64,000 nt of DNA from Gordionus sp. m RMFG-2023. Lineage: Eukaryota; Nematomorpha; Gordioida; Chordodea; Parachordodidae. Where the stretch lies: the NCBI RefSeq assembly GCF_954871325.1, contig NC_088776.1, positions 48,812,569 through 48,876,568 of the forward strand, written 5' to 3'. Shown in pieces: positions 1 through 12,299 of the stretch (within the stretch, counting starts at the first letter, position 1; each line of letters begins with the position of its first letter). The notes below the pieces were generated by a model that saw nothing but the letters and a program-made list of their open reading frames with translations, was not told the DNA's origin and did no database searches. The translations under genes were made by a program, and so were the position numbers.

Positions 1-1008
1 ATCATAGAAAGTAAATAAATATCTTTATTTATATAATTAAACCACGTGTAGCCTCCAAAAGTGACATTCACTTTATCTCAACGACCCAGGCAAACTTGTA
101 ATTAAAAATGATTACCAAAATTGCTCTGTGCTGATCAAAACGAAAGAGGGAACATTTTATGGAGGTTTCACTTTATTTTACTTATATTCGCCAGATTAAG
201 TGAGCCTTCCCCTAATGCATTACATTAGGATTCTGGAAAATGGAAATACCTATCTAAACCTCAAATATAACAAAATTATCACAATTAGTAATTGGTAATA
301 GGATTAATTGTTATTTAAATATATTTGTCAATTTTGAATTATGATTAATTGATGTATTTATATTAAGATATATAAAAGGACAAAATTAATTACAAAGTTA
401 TAATAAAATTATTCATTGCTTTTCATGATAGTTCACATTTCTATGAATCAAATATAATAATAACCTCAAAATAACAGCAATTTCGAAACACTCGTAACGT
501 AATTATATTTTATTTTCTTATAAAAAAAATTATCTATTTAAAATAAACTTATTTAACAAAATGAGAGTAAAATAATTGTAATAATGAAAAATTTCCAACA
601 AAATATTTGCAGCACATATTTTTTTTAAGGATTGCTAGTAGTAATTAAAAAAAAATTGGAATAGAACAAAAATTATTACATTATCAACAATCATACAGCC
701 TGTTATAAAAAGATACATACACTTAGTTTTAGGTTATGATCTTATCAAGAAAAACTTCGTGTCTAATATCAAATTCCTTTCAGCAAAAAATAATAGTTGC
801 TAAATAAATTATCTAATAATAAATTAATTTTGCGAGCCATTTTTTAAAAATTGTTTGGTAAATTAAAATGTAATCTTATTAATAACATTTTAAAATGTAT
901 TTAGTGAGGCAAAACTTTTCCCCATACATTCTCTTACAGAATGCTGGTGTTAGGCACAACTAATCAAAAACATTTTTTTAAATGTTATAATACAATGAAT
1001 ATACCAAC
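1..1008. other. PEPCK intron, no exon recognised
   Basis: The exon after 1009 should encode the FCAPASQCPIID-like segment of PEPCK. I looked for it on the minus strand across this stretch and did not find it, so it lies beyond base 1. The rest is AT-rich with no supported gene. Confidence 0.6.
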
Positions 1009-4000
1009 CTAGAGTTGGGATGAGCTGCTAAAGTCCCACTATCTTTGGTCCAATTTTTAATACCCGTCCATGAAGTTATGCTCACTTTTTTTTCGCCATT
1101 TTTTCCGAAGGTTTCTTCCTCCAATCCTTCCCAATAAACGCCTCCGTCGCTCGTTTCGGCTACGTTCGTGAATAAGGAATTTGATTTCATAGTTTCCATT
1201 GCATTGGGGTTAGTTTGGTAAGAAGTACCTACGAGAACGGCATAAAAAAAATATATATGAAGGGAGTTCAAAGAAATTTAGCGTGCTGAATTGGTGTAGA
1301 GAAAGGTGATCAATATACACTTTTTAAATTGATAGAAATGAGCGTGTGTCAAAACAAAATAATAAATTGTGGGTATACGGAAAAGAATATGATAAAAAAA
1401 AAGGTTTTTTAATATTCAGTCAAAAAAAATTACCGGGAGCAACCCCAAAAAACCCGTATTCAGGATTAATAGCGTGGAGTTGGTGGTTAGAGTCGAATTT
1501 CATCCAACTTATATCGTCACCGACGCAAGTAATACTGCACCCTGGAAGTGTGGGTTTCATCATGGCCATGTTTGTCTTGCCGCAGGCACTAGGAAACGCG
1601 GCAGTCAAGTAAAATTTGGGTTTACTTCATTGTTTAAAAAAACATAAAAACGTAAGCTCAAAAAGAAATCTATTTATTTCATTATATGGCAGCATTCTTG
1701 ACTTGGCTGGCATATGTCCAAACCCAAGAATGCTATAAAAAATATTCGGAATTATATATTATTTCTGAAAATATATTGATTAGTTCAAACTTAGCCGCCT
1801 AACATATAGACAAACTCTTTATTCCATATCAGACAGCCCATGCAAAGTTTCAGTAATATCGATAAGCCATTTCGCACACCCCTAAGCTTACTGACAAGGC
1901 AGCCATGTACGATTGATTTTACCTATAGGTAATCATCTCATATATAAAGGGACTTCTAGATCCCCCTAAGCCAATTAAGATTTGCTTCTTACCCTACTAC
2001 CAAATCAAAATTAGCAAAAAAGGAAATCCAAATAAAACTACACAACGCCAATATTTCGTCATACCTCACCCCCCCCCCCCCCTTGTGGTAGAAGTTTTTG
2101 CATGTATATATCAGAGACCTTCAGGCTGGACCGTAAGAAATTTTTTAAAATTAAACCGGACCGAGCCTTACAATTTTTTAAAAAATACCTAGGTTGGGCC
2201 AAAAATTCTTGTAAAAGTTTCGCTATTACTATGAATATAAAATAGATGATATTAAATAATAAAATATATAAAAATTGAATAACATATCACAATTCACTTC
2301 TCATATTTCCTAAATTATTTCGAAACAATTTTATTAAAGAACTTTTATACACCCAGGCCTGGCCTAATTTTAAAAAATCAGGGCTGGGCTAGGTCGAATC
2401 TTATTTTTTAAATCCGAGCTGGGCCAAAAAATTTTTTTTTTACAAATATTTATACTTCGTTTACCTGATGCCTTTAAATCGCTTATACTAGTTTAGGTGT
2501 AAAACTAAACAAAAAATATTTGTAAATGAATTATTATTCTAACCCTAGGCATTTCATATATCTTTAACTAGCCCATGTCAGGTTTAACGAAGACCTAATT
2601 TCGGGTAAAATTTAATCCGATACTTAGAGCTACTTCGTGCTTCACAGCACTAAATTATAAGTTATACGGGCAACTGATTAAATTTAATGAATGGAGTGGT
2701 GCCATCTCACATATATTTTTCTTCCGATTATGATTATTCATATATTGAAAAATAATTCCAAATAGGAATCCAAATAAATTATGTGATCGTAACGGCTTCC
2801 CTTAATTTATTATATGTATATATTTTTAATTTCACCTTTGAGTGTCGCCTTCATTGGCCGGAGGGACGAAACCCGTTATGAGCATATGTTCGGCGAGCCA
2901 TCCTTCCCTTTTAGCGAGTATGGAGCCGAGTCTGAGAGCAAAACATTTTTTGCCCAAAAGACTGTTGCCTCCGTATCCACTCCCAAAACTGGCTATTTCG
3001 TTGGACCTGGGGATATGGGCGATCAACGTCTTTTCAGGGTTGCAAGGCCAATTATTAACAGCCGGTTCTGATAAATGTATGAATTTAAAACTTAGAAATT
3101 TATGGCGATAAATTCTAATAAATCCCTAAAACATCAAAGTATGACTTTTGAGTAAAAAAGTGGAATAAAAAAATTCATCATTTTGCATCTAATAAAGGGG
3201 GGGGGGGCAATTTTTTTCTACTTAATCTATGACCCATAATATGAATGATAGCTTTGAATCGCACCTATTTTTCAGTTTTAGCCGTCTCGAGAAAGTTTTA
3301 GGAAATTTGTCCAATCGCCTTTTATTTGAGGGTCTGGGACCGATTTAACCCGAATTATTATTTTTATAAATATATAAATATTGCTATTTTATAATAATAA
3401 AGGTCTTTAATATTTTTATTTTTAAAAAAAAAAAAGGTGAGAGGATATAAATGAAGCGGTGTAGTAGACTCAATCTGACATAATAAAATCCATTCCTAAA
3501 AAAATATTAAAGCTAATAAAAATGTACAAAATATTTAATTTTCAAAGCATGTGGGAAATTATAAGCATGAGAGGAAAATAAGAATATTTTTATATATAAA
3601 ATCAAAAAAAAAGCTTTAAATTTTTGCCAAGGTCCAATTCCGCCCAGTCCTAAATTAATTCTAAATAAAAATCCGGTCCGACTAGAGCCGGTCAGTACAG
3701 GATTAGACTACGAGATTATTCCCTAAAAAAGCTATTTTAATAAACATATATAGAATTGAACTTGCAAGGGGAAGCGGTTGGCCAACCGAATGCAAGCATT
3801 TTACGAAGGAATCGTTTCCTAAAATTTCTAGTACCTTGGGAGAAACCTGCGTCATGATAACCATGGATGCGACGACGTAAGGCGAGTCGGTTAGTTGAAT
3901 GCCTATTTTAGATAGGTTCGAACCTATAGGGCCCATACTGAAAGGTATCACGTACATCGTTCGACCTTTCCGTTGTTTTTAAATATTTAGAGAGCTTTTA

Positions 4001-7000
4001 AATAATGGAATCTTCGATAAATAACCCTGCATTCAATTAGAGCGAATTCGCGGCTAATTATATGAAAATACCGCATATTTTGTATACTTCGCCGCAAATT
4101 CTTCTAAACTGCGAATGTAGGGTAAGTCCTCATACAGTTATGAGAATTCGCGGTGGAGAAAGCAAAATTACAACGTATTTTGTATAATTATTCGCGAATT
4201 CGCGCTCTATGAATGAGGGGTATTGTGTGGTATAATATGGTTGCCCAATAAATGTTCAAGATGATACTGCATGCTAAAACCAAGATAGGGGGTGGGAGGT
4301 ATAATTATATTTTACATAGGGGGAGCCATAGTATATTTTAATTTGATAATAATAGCAACTATAATTAAGAATGACGCGTTTATATAAATTTCTTTGCAAA
4401 TATATCATATTCAAATAAATATTTTTTTTATATTAATAAGTATGATGAGATGAAACGTTACATGGTCGGTCGATATGGGTCGACACTTTTTTACCAATAA
4501 CAGATTATTCAACCCTCAAAATGAATAATTTTTCGATAAACTTTTGCGCTATTAAAAATTATATTTTCTTGGAAAATAATATTAAATTGTATTTTTTTTT
4601 AGGTTTATTAGATCATTTTTATTTTACAAGAAAAAATGCAACCCCACTCATGTTTACTTGTTTTTCCTAAATCAATTATCTTAAAATTATTTTTATTAAC
4701 TTTTTTTCGTTCTATTCTAAGAAATGTAATGTTTATTGTAATATATTTTCGAATATTCTTATAATATCTACGTAATGAATTTTGCGAAATATAAATTTTA
4801 TATTTTTGCAAATCAAAATTTCACGAATTTGCGCAATTACTTGCCAAGTTAAGATGTAGGCTATATTAATTTATATATATATAAATCGATGAAATTCATA
4901 TAAAATATGGTTATTATAGCGCAAGTTATTTAAGAATCTTTTATATAAGACAGGTGACACTGCCGGATATCGGTGGTATCAGCCCGATTCCGATAACAAA
5001 ATGGTTCGGTTCTCAACAGGAATTGATAATAATTTTTTTAATCTGTTATGTAAATAGATGAATATTAATATATTGGAAAAGTGTCAAGAAGGGTTCATAA
5101 TTGTTTTGGATAATTTTCGGGTAAACAATACTCAATATTTTTAATAATAAAAAATGGCAGTGTCTTTAGAGCCCTATTTCATTTTGAAGAATTTCGGACA
5201 TCCGACCCTAACATGGTTACGCCATTAGAGTAGAATTATTATAATCTGAGTGGCCTATAGACTATAATAATTATTTCAGTGTTTAAGCTTAAATTTTTTT
5301 CGTTAACCAAAATTTAGCTGTAAAATTATAGTGCCTAAGGCAGCTACTTTTTTTAAATAAAATTCTTCATATATAGCTAACCTTTCATGCATCCCGGAAA
5401 TCTGTCTTGCCAAAGAGCTTTACTCATATCTTTAGGAGACATCCAATTACCGAGTGTTCCTTTGACTCCTTCCTTGGGTGTAGGGACCGTCTCTCTCTTT
5501 TCGGGGGTACTGATAAAAGTTTTACTTTCTACCCTAGCTACGTCGGCTGGGTCAGTGAGGGTTAGCCAACTTTAAAAAAATATATATATTTAGATTTCAA
5601 AATTTGATAAAAATATATATATATATATATATAATTTGTTAGAAAATGTTAGGAATTTAAAAATAATTTATAAAAAAATTATTGAAATCCAAAAATATTT
5701 TATCGTAATTAAACGATAAAATATTATAGATTATTGATTTTAAATTTATACAGCTTTCCTAGTATAGAATCGGCATGACCTTATTTAGGCCTATATAAAA
5801 ACGAAACGAATAATGAACCATTCGTATTCGATTCTTTTGAAAGAATCGAACAATTTACTAATCGTCCCGTAATTTTATTCAAGAAATAGATCGGCTGATA
5901 TCAACTTGATGTCGACAAAATGGGGTCCACTGATTATAGGTGATCAGCTGATATCAACTTGATGTCGACAAAATAGGATCGACCTCTAAAAAATATTTAT
6001 CATTGTTAATCATTTCATTACGATTAGAAAATATATAAATAAAAAATTAGGCAAATATTGACCAAGAATAGTAATAAAACAATATTATTTTTAAGATAAT
6101 ATAATATAGGGCGAGAAGGAAAAGTATCAATTACTGATATGATAAGAGTTTCGATTAGTGATGTTAAACGGCTCGATTTTTTGAAACGGCGGCTAACCTA
6201 TTTTAGCCAAAAAATATTATGCAAGCCTGATTTTGCTCATAGATACAGAAAGGTTTGGACATCTATAAACAAAATCTCGAGGCTGGCCTAATATTATCTT
6301 GGCTAAAATCTTAACTTGAAATTGGTTAAATTGAGCCGTTTAACAACACTAGACTAGATTCGGTTTAGCTGGCCTATTAAAATATATTAAGTAAAATTAA
6401 ATTATTTATAATTTTTAATGAAAAAGGGGAAGAAAGGTTATATAAAACTTCCTTGAAATAATATTGCTATAATATAAATTATGCAAATTTAATATTTGGC
6501 AATCAAATTTTATAAAAGTTTTTCTTATTATATTGTAATTTTTAACTTTTACTTTTTTTTGACATATTAGTGTAAGGTTATTCCAATGTCCAAAGTTAGT
6601 TTCAAAGATTGATCATTAATTTTAAAGCTATGATAATTTTACAAAAATTGTTTTGGCCACATTTTTTATTTTCCATTTTTTAAAAAAGGCTTTTTTTTAT
6701 TTTCCATTTAAAAAAAAGGCTTATCATGTTTTTCTATAGTTTTAAAATATTTCGAATTAAATTTTTTGATGTTTTGGACGCAGGGTAAAAAAAAATAAAA
6801 TTGTAACCTCAAAGATAGAAAATATAATGTTAAAAAAATATTAATTAAATGTAAAAAAACTCAAATCCTTTTATTTTATCATAATATTGAAGATGACTAC
6901 CAAATAGGATATTTAAGTTAAAATTTGACATAGATATTTATATATATTTTTTTTAAAAACCAATTTTGATATTTGCTGAGTTTTTTAACGATCCCTTGGT

Positions 7001-7407
7001 TCTGCATCAGAGCCAACAGTTTAGAATTTTCTTGAGCCGATCCGTCGCAGAGGAATATATTTTCCGGCTTACATATATCGGCCTTCTCCTTGATGTAGGC
7101 CAAAACGTTAGGCGCCAATTTTGAGGGGTTCCCTTTGACGAAAGTTATGGGCCGCCTAAGAATGACGTTGTTCGAGAGCGTCTCTAGATTCGCCCTATGA
7201 TTCGAGAAGCCGCCGACGAGTCTAAGGGTGTTGGGGTTGGAGAAGGCTTTCGAGAAACAGGAAGCCGTCATTTTAGAAGCCAGGATCATTGGGGCTGAAT
7301 TTTCGGAACTAACAGAAGGATTATTGTTTATAATTGTTACTCGGCGGATATCGCTATTAAAATCGGAGGTGATGAGGCCTATATCGTGGGAGCCATGGGA
7401 AGGTACT
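1009..7407 (-). CDS. PCK: Phosphoenolpyruvate carboxykinase (GTP), six exons, 3' part off the left edge
   Basis: GTP-dependent PEPCK makes phosphoenolpyruvate from oxaloacetate and GTP, the committed step of gluconeogenesis. Exons in transcript order: 7407-6961, 5569-5382, 3965-3762, 3067-2836, 1624-1434 and 1228-1009, all with GT-AG borders. From the ATG at 7289 they join in phase into 454 codons, against about 437 for the same stretch of the human enzyme. Visible family blocks, in order: [55 protein letters not shown], the nucleotide P-loop with the reactive cysteine (FPSACGKTN), [15 protein letters not shown] and [17 protein letters not shown]. The frame stops being traceable after AHPNSR, so roughly the last 185 residues lie left of base 1. 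The 5' end is uncertain: an open frame of 39 more codons precedes the 7289 ATG and begins at a good splice acceptor. Whether the protein is cytosolic or mitochondrial cannot be told. Confidence 0.95.
2110..2440. repeat. GC-rich CCCGGCCCG-type MITE, degraded copy, in a PEPCK intron
   Basis: The left end reads CAGAGACCTTCAGGC and is followed by alternating T/A runs and GGGCTGGGCC-like blocks. This is the same plan as the intact copy at 29078-29443. The right terminus is not recognisable, so the copy is truncated or eroded. Confidence 0.5.
4025..4122. repeat. Tourist-like MITE, intact, TAA target duplication
   Basis: A 98-bp element with terminal inverted repeats. The left end reads CCCTGCATTCAATTAG, then GCGAATTCGCGG; the right end mirrors it and closes with GAATGTAGGG. 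It is flanked on both sides by TAA (4022-4024 and 4123-4125). A 3-bp TAA/TTA duplication is the mark of PIF/Harbinger (Tourist) elements. Confidence 0.75.
4126..4217. repeat. Second Tourist-like MITE copy abutting the first
   Basis: A diverged copy of the same family follows immediately after the TAA of the previous element. It carries GAGAATTCGCGG near its left end and CGCGAATTCGCGC near its right. The two copies form a back-to-back pair in a PEPCK intron. Confidence 0.6.
5889..5980. repeat. Short direct duplication in a PEPCK intron
   Basis: A segment of about 39 bp beginning GATCGGCTGATATCAAC recurs about 53 bp later with few changes (GATCAGCTGATATCAAC). It is a recent local tandem duplication and has no open reading frame. 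Confidence 0.7.
6156..6351. repeat. MITE of the TTGTTAAACGG family, in a PEPCK intron
   Basis: Long terminal inverted repeats (TAGTGATGTTAAACGGCTCG at the left; its complement ending AACAACACTA at the right) enclose a centre with GCAAGCCTGA and ATCTCGAGGC-like blocks. The 8-bp flanks match at only 5 of 8 positions, so this insertion is older than the copies at 12300, 34191 and 56825. Confidence 0.75.
6961..7407 (-). CDS. PCK: PEPCK exon with the candidate start codon and a possible N-terminal extension
   Basis: This exon encodes the N-terminal domain, ending KKLSKYQN plus a split Cys codon that joins the next exon as NCWLTLTDP, which matches the family. The first in-frame ATG within the exon is at 7289 ([16 protein letters not shown]). 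It would give a basic, serine-rich start of the kind seen in mitochondrial leaders, though this is only suggestive. The frame stays open upstream of that ATG to 7407, where a pyrimidine-rich tract and CCATAG form a convincing acceptor. So either 7290-7407 is 5' untranslated sequence, or a further coding exon with the true start lies to the right. Confidence 0.8.
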
Positions 7408-7788
7408 CTATGGAAAAATAATACAAATAGACAAGTGAAACATTAATTAGATTTGAGTTAGAAAAGCTAAAAATAACACATATTTTTACAAAATAAATTG
7501 TGATATATTGAATATATCAATTTACTTGTCAGTTGTTTTCATGGTATATAAAAACAAAATCTTTTAAGTTATTTAATAAATTGATTTTTGCTTAAAGTCA
7601 AAATTTTAGGCTTGATGGGTAAAAAATTTTTTATTTCGTTAAAATTTTATCATTATTTCAATTTTTTAAAAATAAATAATTTAAACAACAATAAAATAAA
7701 AAAAAATCTGATCAGGAAAGGGGAGAGGGAAACGTAGCACTTACAATTTAAACAAATAAAATATATTAAATAAAATAAATATAAATAT

Positions 7789-8009
7789 ATTGGCTGGCAT
7801 TGGCATTATATAATATTGCATCACTAAATTGTAAATAAACAATTTTATAAGCCAATCATAATCTAGTGCGTAAGGACACACCCCCGCCCTAAAAAAACAA
7901 TGGCTGGATTGGAACATTATTAACTTTGCATCATTAAATTATAAATAAATAACAATTTTATAAGTCAATCATAGTTTAGTATGTAAGAAAACACACCTCC
8001 ACCCTAAAA
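7789..8009. repeat. Two-unit tandem duplication of about 110 bp
   Basis: Unit 1 (about 7789-7896) and unit 2 (about 7899-8009) share ATTGCATCAYTAAATT, AACAATTTTATAAG, CAATCATA and the closing CACCCTAAAAA block. They differ by scattered substitutions and small indels, so the duplication is not recent. No coding potential is seen. Confidence 0.7.
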
Positions 8010-8194
8010 ATCAATTTCAAAAAATTTTATTTTTGTTATTTTTTAAAAATTTAATCGTAAAATTATTTTTGAAAAAAAAATATAATCAAGAAAATTGTTG
8101 ATGTTTTCAAAAATTGAGTTTTTAGATATTAATTTAGGCCTGGAATGGATTTGAAAAAAAATTTATTTCACCAAGCCCAGCCAATGATATATAT

Positions 8195-8405
8195 ATAAAG
8201 ACCTGTACATGGTCCACCCAAATTTTTTCGGTCCGGCCTGGGTTTTATATTTTCAGGCCCGACCCGGATTTTTTTAAAATACATTTTATTTATTTTCAAT
8301 CTTTATAGCTAATAATGGCGAATTAAAATATTTGGTTTTAAAATATACGGCCCGGCGCGGGTATTTTTTTAAAATTTTTTTAGGCCCAGTCCGAGTATAT
8401 TAAAA
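8195..8405. repeat. GC-rich CCCGGCCCG-type MITE, partial
   Basis: AAAGACCTGTACATGG at the left is followed by GGTCCGGCCTGGG, CAGGCCCGACCCGG and CGGCCCGGCGCGGG blocks separated by T/A runs. This is the organisation of the family at 29078-29443. The right terminus is lost. Confidence 0.55.
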
Positions 8406-8814
8406 AAAAATTAACATCATTCATTAAATGCATTCGAGTGTCCATAAGTAGAAGTCAGCTGTAGCGACATTTCGTGCCCTTTCATTATATATGCATTAAT
8501 ATAACAACAAATAAAGACGATTAGTCGAAATGTAAACCATAAAATGGCAGACTCTTATGTAAGGACACTTAAATAATTAATTGCCAATCTATTAGTATAT
8601 ATATCATTGAGCCCAGATGGATTTTTCATTTTTGTTCTATGTCCGACCAGGAATTTTTAAAATTTCGCTATTTGGAATAAGAATGCGCATTTTGTAAATG
8701 GCTTCAAGGGGGAACTTGAATTGGAAATATGAGCATTAAATATTAAACTCTCCATTATACGATTTATTAGAATTGTTAAAAAAATTGCGCGCAAAAATTT
8801 TTGTGTACAGCGCG

Positions 8815-8904
8815 TTCTGCATTCATAACGCGAATTCGCGGCGAATTTTATATACCCTGTATTTTTGTAATCTCCTCTGCGATTTCGCGCTAAGAGTGAG
8901 TGAG
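8815..8904. repeat. Tourist-like MITE, diverged
   Basis: TGCATTCATAACGCGAATTCG at the left and GCGATTTCGCGCTAAGAGTG at the right form the same inverted-repeat hairpin as the intact copies. No clear target duplication remains. Confidence 0.55.
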
Positions 8905-8909
8905 AAGTT

Positions 8910-9005
8910 ATCTTGCATTTACCGTTAGGACGAATTCGCGGCGAAGTATACAAAATATCCTATTTTTGTGTATTTTTAAATACTTGCGAATGCGCGATTT
9001 CTATA
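8910..9005. repeat. Tourist-like MITE, second adjacent copy
   Basis: TCTTGCATTTACCG, then CGAATTCGCGGCGAAGTATA at the left and TTGCGAATGCGCGATTT at the right. As at 4.0-4.2 kb, two copies of the family lie side by side. Confidence 0.55.
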
Positions 9006-10892
9006 TAATACTTTTTAAATGTACGTAAACAGCTGCGCGATTTCATCATTTCACGCTGAATTTATAAAGTATGCCTATGATTTACCTAATTTTGTAATAT
9101 GAAGCGATTAATTTTGCATTTAATAAAATAGCGCTTACTATAAATGCAGTGTAAAATTTAAATTAATTTTGAAATATTTTCAAAATGTGCATTAAAATCT
9201 GATATATCAAGTAATTTAAAATATAAAATGCAGAGACTGATAAGGAAACGAATGAGACAGACGATAAAAAAAAACGAAATTTATCTATAAAAAATATTTA
9301 TTTCTAAAAACAAAAGATTTCCTTTTAAGAATTTTAAAAAGGTATTTCATTTCTTATAATGTATACACTATTTTATATAATTAGATTCTCTACGATGATG
9401 ATAATGTGCTAGTTGCCATTATTCGCCCTAATTTTAACGGGACCTCATATAAACCTAACTGGATACAAAAAGCAACTAAATAGGTTAATTTTGACTAGTC
9501 CAATACCCAATAAAGATAGATAAATAAGCTGGTACTTCTAGAACGGCATCTACTATAGAAGTTTTTTTTAAAATAAATGATAATAATGAAGCGGTTTTAA
9601 AAAAAGCAAAAAAGTTTGCCTTTAAATTAATATTTATAAATTGTTATCAATTTGCAAAATACCATTTGAAAAGATTTTGAGTTTTGCATATATAAACGCA
9701 AACTCTTAATTAGGTTGAAGTATAATGCAATAAAAAATCCTTCTTGACACATTTTTTTAAATCTAAAAATACTTCGAATAAACATTTCATAATTTTTTCT
9801 TAATATTAAAAGAATGTTCGTAAAATTAAATACTTCATTACCCTTCAAGTGATAACGTTGAGCATTTATTTAGTAAAGTAAAGATTATACTTTCTGATCA
9901 CCGATCCGGACTTAGGGATGCCAGGGCCATGTTACGGAATGGATGCGACCGCCCTAAGCCGCCGAATTATTCGAAATTTTAAGAACCCGTTCATATTTAA
10001 AATAAAGAATATAGATATTTAAATAATTATTTTACATATAAACTGGTATGGGAAACTTAATGGGAATGCTAATTTAAAAACGTAAAAGCGATTCATAGTT
10101 AGTAATACTTACAGAGTTTACCGTTGTTTTGGAACAGAAACTATATTTTGTTCTCATTCAATTCGAACATCATATAAAAATAATTTCTAAAATGTCAGTA
10201 CCCCTATTTTTATCGTTTTTTTGAGCAAATTCTCATTTAAAACGAGCATTTGTTAAAAAATATAATTTTTTAAAAACTAAGTGGTAATCTATAAAATTAT
10301 TCAAAAATTATATAAATTTCTGACTTTTAGTGAATAAATTTTAAGTTTAGTTTAAAAAATTATATTTTTTAATAAATGTTTGTTAGAAAATATATAAAAT
10401 AGGTTGACATATTTAAAAAAAAAATTTTCAATATAAAAAATGTTATTTATATATTTTGTGCTCTCATAATAAGAGTTTCTGTTAGAAAACAATGGTATAC
10501 CCTGTATGACGCTTTGCTGGATTTTTCAGACACAACAAAAGACCCATAGTGTAGCATCATAGAGGCGTGTTCTTCATCAAAGAGTTCCATTTTTTGTTGA
10601 TGCAAGATTACGCAAAGCGACAGTATAATCCAATGACGCATTATTGATGGATTTAGGAATAATCGTTTTAAGGATTACTTAATCCTAAAAATAGCTTGCT
10701 GAAGAGTTAGTGAGAAAAATGTTTTACGAGTAAGAACGTCAATTCGACGAAAAAAACTTAAAATTAGTTTTCCTTTGAAGGAAAGGATCCAGAGTTTAAA
10801 AATATCCTATTGATTTTTTCAATATATTGCTCGATCAGGCTATGATGTCATTACACGAACGCTTTTTTAACAGTTTAAATATTTATAGAAGC

Positions 10893-11215
10893 ATGAGAGA
10901 TCTGCAGATCTGGCCGTAAGCCCGGCCCGAGTCGGACCATATTTTATTTTTTTAAGTACAAGCCGAACTATATTTTTTTTATAAATATACCTGGCCGAGT
11001 CTAAAAATTTTTTTAAAATATACCCGGGCGGGCTTAAAATTCTTTTTTTTAAATACCCGGGCCGGGCTGTATATTTTAAAACCAAATATTTTAGATCGCT
11101 ATTATTAGCTATAAAAATTAAAAATAAATGTAATACAGCATGAAAAAATCAAATCCGGGCTAAAAAAAAATCCAGGTCGGGCTGGGTGGTGCAAATGGTA
11201 CCTCTATAGGTCTCT
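10893..11215. repeat. GC-rich CCCGGCCCG-type MITE with both ends
   Basis: It begins GAGAGATCTGCAG and ends in the complementary TATAGGTCTCTG. The interior alternates CCCGGCCCGAG, CCCGGGCGGG and CCCGGGCCGGGC with long A/T runs. The flanks show no convincing 8-bp duplication, unlike the copy at 29078-29443. Confidence 0.65.
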
Positions 11216-11329
11216 GAGGATCATTTAGTTTTTTCGTTTGTATTTCTGAAGCTGTTAATTATTCTAATCAAATATTTTGCTTACGGGTCTAGATATGTAA
11301 AGTGACATCGAAGGATTTAGATCAATCTA

Positions 11330-11580
11330 ACTAAAAACTTTTATATTATCAATACTCCCAAACAAATTTCACACTTTATCCATAGTAATTAGGCCAGCGG
11401 AAGCATTTTCCTAATATTTCGGCTCTGAAATTTTTTACTAATAATCCCAATCAGTGTGGCTTCAGGTGAACGTAGTTTTTCACTGCCTAGTTAAAACCTA
11501 CCTAAGATACTGCATGACAGAGGATTGTTTCGTTTGATTATTATATTATGGTTTGCAAACAAATGAGCAAAGGAAGATAT
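11330..11580 (+). mobile_element. hAT transposase remnant (C-terminal dimerisation segment)
   Basis: The plus strand reads IPISVASGERSFS at about 11435-11490, then in a shifted frame KTYLRYCMTEDCF. Together these match the hAT-family (ZMYM1-like) C-terminal dimerisation block, whose consensus is close to IPVSVASGERSFSKLKLIK followed by TYLRSTMSQ. At least one frameshift and one in-frame stop separate the pieces. Upstream sequence (FPNIS-like) may be more of the same gene. This is a dead DNA transposon copy. The assignment rests on motif recall, not a search. Confidence 0.65.
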
Positions 11581-11925
11581 AAATTTTAGCCGTATTGTTT
11601 AATAATATAGTTTAAAAAAATATTAATATGCAATTGAATATGTTAGTGTCAATGTGTTATTTTTTTTAACTTTAAATCATTCTTTGAGCGCGTTTTTGCA
11701 TTTTTAAAATAGGATTCTACCGGAAATGTATTATGACATGTTTCGAATACCTAATATATGAAGTTTAGACAATTTTTTCTTGTTAACTTTTGAGCTATTT
11801 ATATTCTATATATAAAAATCTACATAAAAAAACTAATATAAATTATATTAAGTTTAAAAAGTGTAAGGCAAAATTTTCTAAATCGCAGGATTGGTATTTT
11901 ACAAAAGGAATACATTTCCAGTTTA

Positions 11926-12045
11926 CCTTGCGTTCACAGTTAACGCGAATTCGTGGCCAAGTATATAAAATATGATATAAATATAATAATTTTGCATTTC
12001 GTTTTTGTGTATTCGCCGCGAATCACACTAATTGTGAATGCAAGG
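11926..12045. repeat. Tourist-like MITE, intact, TTA target duplication
   Basis: A 120-bp element. The left end reads CCTTGCGTTCACAGTTAACG and the right end mirrors it (AATTGTGAATGCAAGG). TTA flanks both sides (11923-11925 and 12046-12048), as expected of PIF/Harbinger-type elements. Confidence 0.8.
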
Positions 12046-12299
12046 TTAATCAGAAGGAAGGAAGGAAAGAATGAAAGAAAGATGTACTGAAAAAACCAAA
12101 GCTGAGAACGGACCCTCGATATTTCGCTAAACCCAAACCCTAACTCGAAATCTTTTTTAAAATTTAGGGTTCAAGGTAGCTTTTATAAATTTTTTTTAAT
12201 CGTGGAAGTTTTAATGACGATATTTTAGAAAATATTATAATTCGCCTAAATAAAATTTTTAAAATAGAAACATAATATTTTAAATTGTTTTGTAGTATT

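Noticed and set aside
2842-3111. Plus-strand open frames at 2814-3111
   Set aside because: They are antisense shadows of the conserved PEPCK exon 3067-2836.
5890-5970. CRISPR-like repetition
   Set aside because: Only two units occur, in an animal intron; this is a simple duplication.
8657-8953. Minus-strand open frame of 98 codons
   Set aside because: It lies across two Tourist-like MITE hairpins; the frame is a by-product of the repeats.
10447-10641. Minus-strand open frame of 64 codons with GC content above its surroundings
   Set aside because: No motif, splice context or neighbour supports it as a gene; it may be a transposon fragment but I could not match it.
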